The notes under the pieces are model-generated. The model did no database searches, had not been told where the DNA came from, and saw only the letters and a program-made list of their open reading frames with translations. The translations under genes were made by a program, and so were the position numbers. A DNA stretch of 35,441 nt, taken from NCBI GenBank assembly GCA_938034165.1, contig CALHKP010000081.1, positions 1 through 35,441 of the forward strand, read 5' to 3'. The first letter of the stretch is position 1. Each line of letters begins with the position of its first letter. This stretch comes from an uncultured Clostridia bacterium. Its GTDB lineage: Bacteria > Bacillota > Clostridia > Peptostreptococcales > Anaerovoracaceae. Shown piece after piece: positions 6,426-14,147 of the stretch.

Positions 6426-7945
6426 TGCAGCATTCTCCGGTTCTTATAGTGATTTTTCCGCTGTTTGCAGCACTAATCTGCCCGATAATTTCATATTTCA
6501 GCAGAGTTACAGGAAGGGTGCTTGTTTCGGCGGCAACCTTCGTATCACTGATTATGGCAATTCTACAGCTCAACAAAATAGTGCACGAAGGTGAGATACA
6601 TTACTGGTTCGGAGGATACGAGCCTCCCTACGGAATAGAATTTTCCATCGATTCACTGAGCGGAACTATACTCGTGCTGATAACAGTTATTGGATTTTTG
6701 AGCACTGTCTACAGCATGCCGTTTTACAAAAAAGCCAGCAGATTCAGAAGCAGCGGATATTATTCCATGCTTTCACTTCTGATATGCGGACTTTTGGGCA
6801 TGACATCCACAGGTGATGTGTTTAACCTGTATGTATTTTTGGAAATAACATCTCTTTCCGGTTACGGACTGATTGCTATGGGCGGCGACAAAGGCGTTCT
6901 GTCGGCATTCAGATATCTTCTCATCGGAACCATAGGGGCATCCTTTTATCTTCTTGGAATCGCCTTTATATATGGTGAAACAGGTACCTTGAATATGTAT
7001 GATATGTCAGGTCTGGTGGGACCTGTACTGAGTTCCGGAACAACGATGATTGCAATGATCTTCTTTGTTATAGGATTCGGAATAAAGATGGCACTGTTTC
7101 CTCTTCACGGGTGGCAGCCTGATGCATATACTAATGCACATCCGGGAGCGGCTCCTTTGATCTCCGGTGTAATGGGAAAAATCCCTGCTTATGCCATGAT
7201 GAGATTCTTTTTCTATGTTTTCAATGCGAATACCCAAAACGTTTCGCGATTCCTTATGATTGTAGGTGTTATGTCCTGTATCGGAATGATTTACGGTTCA
7301 CTTCTTGCAATAAGACAAAAGGATATCCGAAAAATGCTGGCATATTCCAGTATCGCACAGATTGGTTATATTGGCATGGGTATTTCAATTACAGGATATT
7401 ACGGCCTTATAGGTGCAGTACTTCATATTATAGGGCACTCATGCATGAAAAGCTGTCTCTTTTTCTGCGCAGGAGGAATCAGATACAAATACGGCGAAAC
7501 AGCAATGGAAAACCTGGGTCAGATTTACCGCAAAATGCCGAAAACATCATGTGCAATGGTTGTAGCGGCTCTTTCTATGGTGGGACTTCCGCCTTTTGTT
7601 GGATTCTTCAGCAAATGGTACCTTGCATTGGGAGCCATCGAGAAGGATCTGAATGTTTATGTGGTAGTTCTGGTAATAAGCAGTTTGCTGAATGCAGTAT
7701 ATTTCTTCAGACTTATCGAAAGAATGTTTATGAACAAAGAAATCAAAAGGGAAGAAATCAATGCCTTCCCTCTCAAATATGACGAAAATGGCGAGCTCAT
7801 AAGAGGAAAATCTTCTGCATTGGAGCTTCCTGTTGCTATGCTTATTCCTGTTGTGGTAACAGGCATTGCAATCATTTTGCTGGGTATATTCAATACTTCG
7901 CTTGTGGAAATTCTCAGCAGTTCAATAATGGAGGTGGCATTATGA
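6422..7945 (+). CDS. mrpD: Mrp antiporter subunit D (NuoL/M/N family), copy 1
   Basis: A 507-residue proton-conducting antiporter subunit with about 14 membrane helices. Family marks are FNLYVFLEITSLSGYGLIA (the key membrane Glu), the Lys-bearing FGIKMALFPLHGWQPDAYTNAHPGAAPLISGVMGK and the internal RKMLAYSSIAQIGYI loop, where proton-channel residues normally lie. GGAGG before 6422 supports the start; the adjacent ATG at 6425 is an equivalent alternative. First of three such subunits in the operon. Confidence 0.92.
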   Translation: MMQHSPVLIVIFPLFAALICPIISYFSRVTGRVLVSAATFVSLIMAILQLNKIVHEGEIHYWFGGYEPPYGIEFSIDSLSGTILVLITVIGFLSTVYSMPFYKKASRFRSSGYYSMLSLLICGLLGMTSTGDVFNLYVFLEITSLSGYGLIAMGGDKGVLSAFRYLLIGTIGASFYLLGIAFIYGETGTLNMYDMSGLVGPVLSSGTTMIAMIFFVIGFGIKMALFPLHGWQPDAYTNAHPGAAPLISGVMGKIPAYAMMRFFFYVFNANTQNVSRFLMIVGVMSCIGMIYGSLLAIRQKDIRKMLAYSSIAQIGYIGMGISITGYYGLIGAVLHIIGHSCMKSCLFFCAGGIRYKYGETAMENLGQIYRKMPKTSCAMVVAALSMVGLPPFVGFFSKWYLALGAIEKDLNVYVVVLVISSLLNAVYFFRLIERMFMNKEIKREEINAFPLKYDENGELIRGKSSALELPVAMLIPVVVTGIAIILLGIFNTSLVEILSSSIMEVAL

Positions 7946-9459
7946 TAAATTCTAATTTGCTTCCTGTTATTGCACTGTCTTCATCGGCCCTTGCAGCCGG
8001 AATAATACTCACCTTTGGCGACAGGCTCAAGCCTAACGTAAGAGAGGCTGTGACTTTCATTGCAGCAATAATCAAAGTTATATGCGTTTTTTCTCTGGTT
8101 CCTGTCGTACTTTCCGGAGTTTCGCCGGAATTTACGATTGTTGAAATCGCAGACGGAATAGACCTTAAGTTAAGGGTGGATGCGGCAGGCCTTCTGTTTG
8201 CTTGCATTGCCTCTTCTCTGTGGGTGCTTACATCTCTTTATTCTATAGGATACATGAGAGGACACAAAGAAAAAAATCAGACGGGATATTTTGCGGCCTT
8301 TGCAATGTGTCTTTGCGGAGCGACAGGTATATGCTTTGCGGCAAACCTGATGACTTTCTTTATATTTTACGAAATTCTGACTGTAGCGACTTATCCGTTG
8401 GTAGTTCACTACAGGGATGACAAAGCAAAGGCATCAGGCAGAAAGTATCTGCTATATACGCTTACCAGCGGACAGATGTTCTTTGCGGGAATGGTATATA
8501 TTTATTTTAAATGCGGAACCACAGATTTTGCGGCAGGTGGTTTTTTGGGCGGAAGTATGGAAACCCATGAAGCATTGGTATGCTTTCTTCTGATGATTGC
8601 TGCAGGTGCTGTTAAGGCTGGGGTTATGCCACTTCATAGCTGGCTTCCTGCGGCTATGGTTGCGCCTACACCTGTAAGCGCGCTGCTGCATGCAGTTGCG
8701 GTAGTAAAGGCCGGAGCGTTTTGTGTTATAAGGCTTGTATGCTACACATTTGGCCCTGAACTGAGCAAAGACTGCGGAGGAGCTGATGTAGTGCTTTGGA
8801 TGGCTGCAATAACTATAATCGCATCATCTTTGATCGCAATACAGAAAACAAATCTTAAGGCGAGACTTGCATATTCCACTGTAGGTCAGCTTTCATATAT
8901 TGTTTTGGGTGTATGTCTTTTGACTCCATATGGTCTGATAGGTGCCATGTATCACATGGTTGCCCACGCATTTTTGAAGATTACATTATTCATGTGTGCG
9001 GGAGCGATTTTTGTTACAACTCACAAGGCTGATATAACTGAAATGAGGGGAATCGGGGCGAGAATGCCTGCTACGGTGACTGCATTTACAGTTGCTTCTC
9101 TGGGTATTGCGGGACTTCCGTTTTTACCTGCTTTTATGAGTAAGATGAATCTCATAGAAGGCGCAATCGCTGCAGGAAAACCGGTATTTATAGCGGTTCT
9201 TGTAGTAAGCGCTCTTTTGAGTTTGACCTATCTGGTTCCTGTATCTTACATTGCATTTGCGAAAACAGAAGTTAACCCTGAATTTAGCGGCGAAACTTTC
9301 AGCATTAAGCGCGACGCGGCTCCTGCTATGCTGATTCCTTTGCTTGCAGCTCTTGGAATAGCTTTGATACTGGGAATTTACCCGGACTTCGGCGCAAGAT
9401 TTATGTCTCTTGCACAGCTTGCGGCTGATCAGATCTTTCAGGGAGGTGGCGCAGTATGA
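7942..9459 (+). CDS. NuoL/M-like antiporter subunit, copy 2
   Basis: A second large proton- or cation-translocating subunit (505 residues, about 14 helices). It carries NLMTFFIFYEILTVATYPLV with the conserved Glu, GAVKAGVMPLHSWLPAAMVAPTPVSALLHAVAVVKAG with the Lys/His positions, and KARLAYSTVGQLSYIVLG. It resembles MrpD or MbhH more than the first half of MrpA, because it lacks MrpA's extra C-terminal helices, which are encoded separately upstream. Overlaps mrpD by four bases and the next small gene by four bases. Confidence 0.88.
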   Translation: MINSNLLPVIALSSSALAAGIILTFGDRLKPNVREAVTFIAAIIKVICVFSLVPVVLSGVSPEFTIVEIADGIDLKLRVDAAGLLFACIASSLWVLTSLYSIGYMRGHKEKNQTGYFAAFAMCLCGATGICFAANLMTFFIFYEILTVATYPLVVHYRDDKAKASGRKYLLYTLTSGQMFFAGMVYIYFKCGTTDFAAGGFLGGSMETHEALVCFLLMIAAGAVKAGVMPLHSWLPAAMVAPTPVSALLHAVAVVKAGAFCVIRLVCYTFGPELSKDCGGADVVLWMAAITIIASSLIAIQKTNLKARLAYSTVGQLSYIVLGVCLLTPYGLIGAMYHMVAHAFLKITLFMCAGAIFVTTHKADITEMRGIGARMPATVTAFTVASLGIAGLPFLPAFMSKMNLIEGAIAAGKPVFIAVLVVSALLSLTYLVPVSYIAFAKTEVNPEFSGETFSIKRDAAPAMLIPLLAALGIALILGIYPDFGARFMSLAQLAADQIFQGGGAV

Positions 9460-9599
9460 TTTTTCTTGAATATGTTTTGATAGGATTTGTATGCAGCGCT
9501 GCTTTGATAGCTGTTGCGAAAGGGTTTATGGGCAAGATATTGCACAAGGATGAGGATTATTACGAAAAAAAGATGAAGAGGGGTGAAGATGATGAGTAA
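9456..9599 (+). CDS. 47-residue single-helix membrane peptide within the antiporter operon
   Basis: A short gene of 47 codons starting within the preceding stop (ATGA overlap) and ending inside the start region of the next gene. It has one N-terminal hydrophobic helix (residues 2-25) and a highly charged tail (HKDEDYYEKKMKRGEDDE). GGGAGGTGG precedes the start. The tight overlaps on both sides and the clean helix-plus-tail shape suggest a real accessory subunit rather than a chance frame. I do not recognise a named family. Confidence 0.65.
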   Translation: MIFLEYVLIGFVCSAALIAVAKGFMGKILHKDEDYYEKKMKRGEDDE

Positions 9600-11307
9600 T
9601 TTACATCCCGGATTTATTCTTATAATTACAGGAATAGCAGTGGCGATTCTGCCGAAACAGTTTGCAAAATTTGTGACTTTTGCAGGTTCTGCACTTGCTT
9701 TTGTCTGTGGATTTTTCCTCAGAAATGATGCAACGCTTATTTACGATTTTACAGACAAGCTGGAACTTTCTCTGATTAATGTGGACGAAATATCAAAGGT
9801 GTTTGTATTGGTATTTGTGTTTATCTCGATTCTGATTGCTGTATATTCTGCAGCCGGAAAAACAGGCAAGTTTGAACGCTGTGCATCGCTGATATATGCG
9901 GGGAGCGGAATAGCTGTAGTTCTGTCCGGAGACTGGATTTCGTTTATCGGTTTCTGGGAACTGATGGCAGCGGCTTCTATCTATATCGTGTGGGCCGGCG
10001 GAACTGAAGAGTCCAGAAGATCCTCCTTCAGGTATATGATAATGCATTTGCTTGGCGGAAATCTTCTGCTGGCAGGCGCAATAATGGTATATATGAACAG
10101 TCAAAGTCTGGAGCTTGTCAATCTGACATCTCAGGGCGGAGCGGGCATGTGGCTTGTATTTGCAGGAGTTATGGTAAACTGCGCAATGCCGCCTTTCCAT
10201 ACATGGGTTCCTGACTCATACCCGGTTGCTTCACCTGAGGGCACGCTCTACATGGGCTCTTTCACAACTAAGGTTGCGGTTTATGCTCTGATAAGATTTT
10301 TCTCGGGAATGGAGTGGTTGCTAGTGGCGGCTGCGGTTGTTTCTGTATGGGCTGCATGCATGGCACTTATAGAAAACAATATGCGAAAACTTCTTTCCTA
10401 TCATATAATTTCGCAGCTTGGAATGATGGTTGCAGCTCTTGCTTGCGGCGGATGCGGTGATGCTGCTGCGACTTTGCATGCGACATTTAATATAATGTAC
10501 AAAGGCGTTCTTTTAATGGGGGCAGGCAGCGTTTTTTATGCAACAAAGGGAATAAACAATATAACACAGCTGGGGGGAATGGCAAAGAAAATGCCATTTA
10601 CAGCAGTGTGCTTCCTTGTGGCTTCTTTGTCCATTGCAGGATTTCCGTATACCAACGGTTTTGCCAGCAAAGCACTTATAATGGAAAGTATTGCAGAGGT
10701 TGATAATCCTACAGCTTATTGGTTGATTATGGCAGCGGGAGTAGGTACATGGCTTTCAATTACGATGAAAATAAATTATTTTGTTTTCCTGAAGCCGGCA
10801 GACGAAGATGTTCTCTGCGAAAAGGTTCCTCTTGCAAGAAATATTGCCATGGGTATCGGTGCGGCAGCTTGTCTAGTGTTTGGACTTAGACCTGATTTAT
10901 CATATAATATGCTTGGTATGGATAGTTCACATCTCTTCTCAGTGGAGCATGTGCTTGAATATCTGGGGCTGTTTGCGGGCGCAACCATTCCGTTTGTGCT
11001 TTTGATCAAGAAAATGAAGCCTCATGAGGGTATAAACCTAGATTTGGATGTGTTTTACAGAGGAGCTTTGGCAGACTTTGTTTTCGGATTGTCAAAGAAT
11101 GTCAATATTTTCTTTGCTAATTTCGAAATTGCTTTTGATAACTTCAAAAGCTCGGTGTGGCTGCTTCTGAGAAATCCGAAGAAACTGTTTGGACTTAAGA
11201 ATGCAGAGGAGGATGAGGAGGAAACTCTGAGACCTCTAGCTGAGATGGTACATGTTATGGTGCTGTTTTGCATCATAGCAATTATAATAATATTTACCAT
11301 GGATTAG
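9589..11307 (+). CDS. NuoL/M-like antiporter subunit, copy 3
   Basis: A third proton-conducting subunit of 572 residues, longer than the other two because of a C-terminal extension (about residues 480-572) with an amphipathic stretch NVNIFFANFEIAFDNFKSS and a last helix. Core marks are GFWELMAAASIYIVW, NCAMPPFHTWVPDSYPVASPEGTLYMGSFTTKVA and RKLLSYHIISQLGMMVAAL. The tail recalls the lateral-helix tails of NuoL and related hydrogenase subunits (inference). Starts at 9583 (GTG), 9589 or 9592 are possible; AGAGGGG best fits the ATGs. Last gene of the operon. Confidence 0.88.
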   Translation: MMSNLHPGFILIITGIAVAILPKQFAKFVTFAGSALAFVCGFFLRNDATLIYDFTDKLELSLINVDEISKVFVLVFVFISILIAVYSAAGKTGKFERCASLIYAGSGIAVVLSGDWISFIGFWELMAAASIYIVWAGGTEESRRSSFRYMIMHLLGGNLLLAGAIMVYMNSQSLELVNLTSQGGAGMWLVFAGVMVNCAMPPFHTWVPDSYPVASPEGTLYMGSFTTKVAVYALIRFFSGMEWLLVAAAVVSVWAACMALIENNMRKLLSYHIISQLGMMVAALACGGCGDAAATLHATFNIMYKGVLLMGAGSVFYATKGINNITQLGGMAKKMPFTAVCFLVASLSIAGFPYTNGFASKALIMESIAEVDNPTAYWLIMAAGVGTWLSITMKINYFVFLKPADEDVLCEKVPLARNIAMGIGAAACLVFGLRPDLSYNMLGMDSSHLFSVEHVLEYLGLFAGATIPFVLLIKKMKPHEGINLDLDVFYRGALADFVFGLSKNVNIFFANFEIAFDNFKSSVWLLLRNPKKLFGLKNAEEDEEETLRPLAEMVHVMVLFCIIAIIIIFTMD

Positions 11308-11324
11308 AAATTGTGGTTAAAAAC

Positions 11325-11366
11325 TAAAATAGTAGGCAAAAATTTATTCTGTCTACTATTTTTTTA
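11325..11366 (+). terminator. Intrinsic terminator of the Mrp-like operon
   Basis: AAAATAGTAG pairs with CTACTATTTT across a 17-base loop and runs into a T tract (11359-11365), 18 bases after the stop codon. The stem is AT-rich but long. Confidence 0.75.
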
Positions 11367-11378
11367 AAAATTTTCTTC

Positions 11379-11407
11379 TTTACACGGTTGCTTTAATAGG
11401 GTAGAAT
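11379..11407 (+). promoter_or_regulatory. Promoter of the OPT-pepD operon
   Basis: TTTACA (11379-11384), a 17-base spacer and TAGAAT (11402-11407), followed by a leader of about 70 bases before the OPT gene. Confidence 0.7.
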
Positions 11408-11482
11408 AGAAGAGAATTGGTTTTTATTGGACTAATCGTTTGCGATTTGAGCCAGTTAAAGAAAGAAAGGAGTTTCATAGAA

Positions 11483-13405
11483 ATGGAAAACAACCAAAAG
11501 AATAAGGCTGAATTCAAACCGTATGTTTCTGCGGACAGAGTTATGCCTGAATTCACTGTCACTTCCATCATCCTTGGTGCACTGCTAGCAGTAATCTTCG
11601 GTGCTGCTAACGCTTACCTCGGACTGAGAGTTGGTATGACAGTTTCTGCCTCAATTCCGGCAGCGGTAATCTCTATGGGTGTAATTAGAGTTATCATGAA
11701 AAAGGAATCAATCCTGGAAAACAATATGGTACAGACTATCGGTTCAGCCGGTGAGTCACTCGCAGCAGGTGCAATCTTTACACTTCCTGCAATCTTCATG
11801 TGGGCTGACGAAGGTATCGGACAGGCGCCAACATACCTTGTAATTGCTCTTGTAGCAATTTGCGGTGGTCTTCTTGGTATCGTATTCATGGTTCCACTTA
11901 GAAAAGCACTTATTGTTAAAGAACACGGAACACTCCCTTATCCAGAAGGAACTGCTTGTGCAGAAGTACTTATGGCAGGTGAAGAAGGTGGAGCAAAAGC
12001 AGGCACTGTATTTACAGGTCTTGGAATTGCAGCACTTTATAAGTTTGTTACTGATGGACTTAAGGTATTCCCAAGTGAAGTACACTATGACATCAACAAG
12101 CTTCCTGGTGCAGGTGTAGGTATGGACGTTCTTCCTGCTCTTGCAGGTGTAGGATATATCTGCGGAGCTAAGATTTCATCTTACATGCTTTCAGGTGGTA
12201 TCCTTGCATGGTTCGTTATCATGCCATTACTCAAGATGTTCGGCGGAGACATAATCCTTTACCCATCAGATGTTCCTATTAGCGAAATGGGACCATTCGA
12301 CTTATGGGGCAACTACATCCGTTACATCGGTGCGGGTGCAGTAGCAGCAGGTGGTATTATCTCATTAATCAAATCACTTCCGCTTATCGTTAAAACATTC
12401 AAAGAAAGTATTGTCAGCCTCAAGGGTGGTACGGACGGAATCACTATTGACAGAACTTCAGAAGACCTTAACCTTGGCGTAATTGCTGTTATGCTGGTTA
12501 TCGCAATTGCAGTTCTTATTCTGACACCACAGATTCCTATCGGATTTGTAAGTGCAATCTTGATCCTGATTTTCGGTTTCTTCTTTGCTACAGTATCATC
12601 AAGAATGGTAGGTTTAGTAGGAAGCTCAAACAACCCTGTATCAGGTATGGCTATCGCTACACTTCTGTTTGCTACAATCGTACTTAAGACAACAGGTAAG
12701 ACAGGAACAGAAGGCATGGTTGCGGCAATCGTTATCGGCACAGTAATCTGTATCATCGCAGCTATGGCAGGCGACATGTCACAGGACTTAAAGACTGGTT
12801 ACATCGTTGGTGCTACACCTAAGAAGCAGCAGATTGGTGAAGTTGTGGGCGTACTTTCATCAGGTCTTGCAATCGCAGGAGTTCTTTACCTTCTGAATGC
12901 AGCTTGGGGTTACGGTTCAGCTCAGCTTCCAGCTCCACAGGCAAGCTTAATGAAGATGATTGTAGAAGGTGTTATGGGAGCAAACCTTCCATGGGGACTT
13001 GTATTTGCAGGTATATTCATTGCAATTATCATTGAAATTCTACAGATTCCTGTACTTCCTGTAGCAATCGGTCTATACCTTCCAATCCACCTGTCAACAC
13101 CACTTATGGCCGGCGGATTACTGAAACTGTTCTTAGAAAAGAAAAAGTTCAAGGATGCAGAAACAAAAGATGCAGTTATTACAAGCGGTATCCTATATTC
13201 ATCAGGTCTTATTGCCGGTGAAGGTCTTGTAGGTATCCTCCTTGCAGTATTTGCAATCATCCCTGTAGCAAGCGGAACCCTTGGTGACGCAATTGACCTT
13301 TCAAGCAAAATCAACCTTGGAAACATTGGCGGCCTTGTAGTATTTGCTCTGCTTCTGTTAACTATTCTTAAGTCATCCCTTTGGAACAAAAAAGTTAACA
13401 AATAG
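11483..13405 (+). CDS. OPT-family oligopeptide transporter
   Basis: Proton-coupled importer of the oligopeptide transporter (OPT/YSL) family. The 640-residue product has about 14-16 membrane helices, with family segments FGAANAYLGLRVGMTVSASIPAAVISMG, GTLPYPEGTACAEVLMAGEEGG and GSSNNPVSGMAIATLL, as well as AAMAGDMSQDLKTGYIVGATP. The ATG at 11483 follows AAAGGAG; an upstream TTG in the same frame is discarded because it lies right behind the promoter. It precedes a PqqD-like gene and, two genes on, a dipeptidase, suggesting di/oligopeptide uptake and hydrolysis. The substrate is inferred; some OPT members carry metal chelates. Confidence 0.9.
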   Translation: MENNQKNKAEFKPYVSADRVMPEFTVTSIILGALLAVIFGAANAYLGLRVGMTVSASIPAAVISMGVIRVIMKKESILENNMVQTIGSAGESLAAGAIFTLPAIFMWADEGIGQAPTYLVIALVAICGGLLGIVFMVPLRKALIVKEHGTLPYPEGTACAEVLMAGEEGGAKAGTVFTGLGIAALYKFVTDGLKVFPSEVHYDINKLPGAGVGMDVLPALAGVGYICGAKISSYMLSGGILAWFVIMPLLKMFGGDIILYPSDVPISEMGPFDLWGNYIRYIGAGAVAAGGIISLIKSLPLIVKTFKESIVSLKGGTDGITIDRTSEDLNLGVIAVMLVIAIAVLILTPQIPIGFVSAILILIFGFFFATVSSRMVGLVGSSNNPVSGMAIATLLFATIVLKTTGKTGTEGMVAAIVIGTVICIIAAMAGDMSQDLKTGYIVGATPKKQQIGEVVGVLSSGLAIAGVLYLLNAAWGYGSAQLPAPQASLMKMIVEGVMGANLPWGLVFAGIFIAIIIEILQIPVLPVAIGLYLPIHLSTPLMAGGLLKLFLEKKKFKDAETKDAVITSGILYSSGLIAGEGLVGILLAVFAIIPVASGTLGDAIDLSSKINLGNIGGLVVFALLLLTILKSSLWNKKVNK

Positions 13406-13424
13406 TAAAGGTAAAAGATAATAA

Positions 13425-13772
13425 ATGAAAAAAAACAAATATAATTATCTTGACAATATCCCCGTAATTAACGGGGATATTGTTTGGAAAGAACATAACG
13501 GCCTTGTGACTGTGGACCAGGAACACAAGGGTCTATACGCAAAACTTGCACAGAAGATATTCAAAACTCCAAGAGTAAGTCATGTAGATCTTGATCACTT
13601 TGGAAGTTTTGTATGGATGCAGATTGACGGAACAAGAAGCATCTACGAAATCGGAAAGATTGTAAAAGCAGAATATGGAGAAGCGGCAGAACCATTGTAT
13701 GAACGCTTGAGCAAATTTTTCTACACCCTTAAGGATGTAGATTTTGTTGCATTTAAGAAGAAGGTGGACTAA
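13425..13772 (+). CDS. PqqD-like (RiPP recognition element-type) protein, no radical-SAM partner in the window
   Basis: A 115-residue protein with a PqqD-like core: GLVTVDQEHKGLYAKLAQKIF, LDHFGSFVWMQIDGTRSIYEIGKIV, then AEYGEAAEPLYERLSKFFYTL. PqqD domains normally hold a peptide precursor for a modifying enzyme. No precursor peptide, radical-SAM enzyme or maturase is visible here; the neighbours are an OPT transporter, an unknown membrane protein and PepD. The N-terminal 30 residues have no clear family. A perfect 13-base inverted repeat lies in its first codons. Domain recognition is fairly good; function is unknown. Confidence 0.75.
   Translation: MKKNKYNYLDNIPVINGDIVWKEHNGLVTVDQEHKGLYAKLAQKIFKTPRVSHVDLDHFGSFVWMQIDGTRSIYEIGKIVKAEYGEAAEPLYERLSKFFYTLKDVDFVAFKKKVD
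13453..13483 (+). repeat. Perfect 13-bp inverted repeat inside the start of the PqqD-like gene
   Basis: ACAATATCCCCGT and its exact complement ACGGGGATATTGT flank AATTA, beginning 28 bases after the start codon. The transcript can form a strong hairpin without a U tract, so it is not an ordinary terminator. It may slow translation, block RNA decay, or be a DNA-binding site. Confidence 0.75.
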
Positions 13773-14147
13773 TTGAATCAGACACTTTATTTGATTATCT
13801 GCATACTTATGTTTGCAGTGGCAACAGTAATTCTTTATATTATCGGCCTGAAGAAAAAGATGACTCAGGACGACAGACTTATGGACATGCTTCTGAACAA
13901 TGCCGCTCACAGAACTGTGACTTATCTGAAGGAGCATGATACTATATCAGAAACAGAAATGGGTTACATAGCACAGCAGGTAAAAGCCAAAGAGTTTTTA
14001 TCCGATAAAGTAGCTGTTGTAGCTGACGGAAAAGCATTTAAGAGCAAATTGATTGACTTTATGCTTAGAAATAATTATATAACAGAATGCGGCACCAAGA
14101 GAGGCGAAAGACTTTTTTGTTTGCCGAATAAGGAGAAAAGAAAATGA
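13773..14147 (+). CDS. Membrane-anchored protein of unknown function
   Basis: A 124-residue protein with one N-terminal hydrophobic helix (residues 4-26) and a soluble, mixed-charge C-terminal domain of about 95 residues. The order of predicted helices and the closing LIDFMLRNNYITECGTKRGERLFCLP segment look like a winged-helix fold, but this is an impression only. It starts with TTG immediately after the PqqD-like stop, with AAGGTGG upstream, and overlaps pepD by four bases. The coupling implies a shared role with the transporter, PqqD-like protein and dipeptidase. I recognise no named family. Confidence 0.75.
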   Translation: MNQTLYLIICILMFAVATVILYIIGLKKKMTQDDRLMDMLLNNAAHRTVTYLKEHDTISETEMGYIAQQVKAKEFLSDKVAVVADGKAFKSKLIDFMLRNNYITECGTKRGERLFCLPNKEKRK

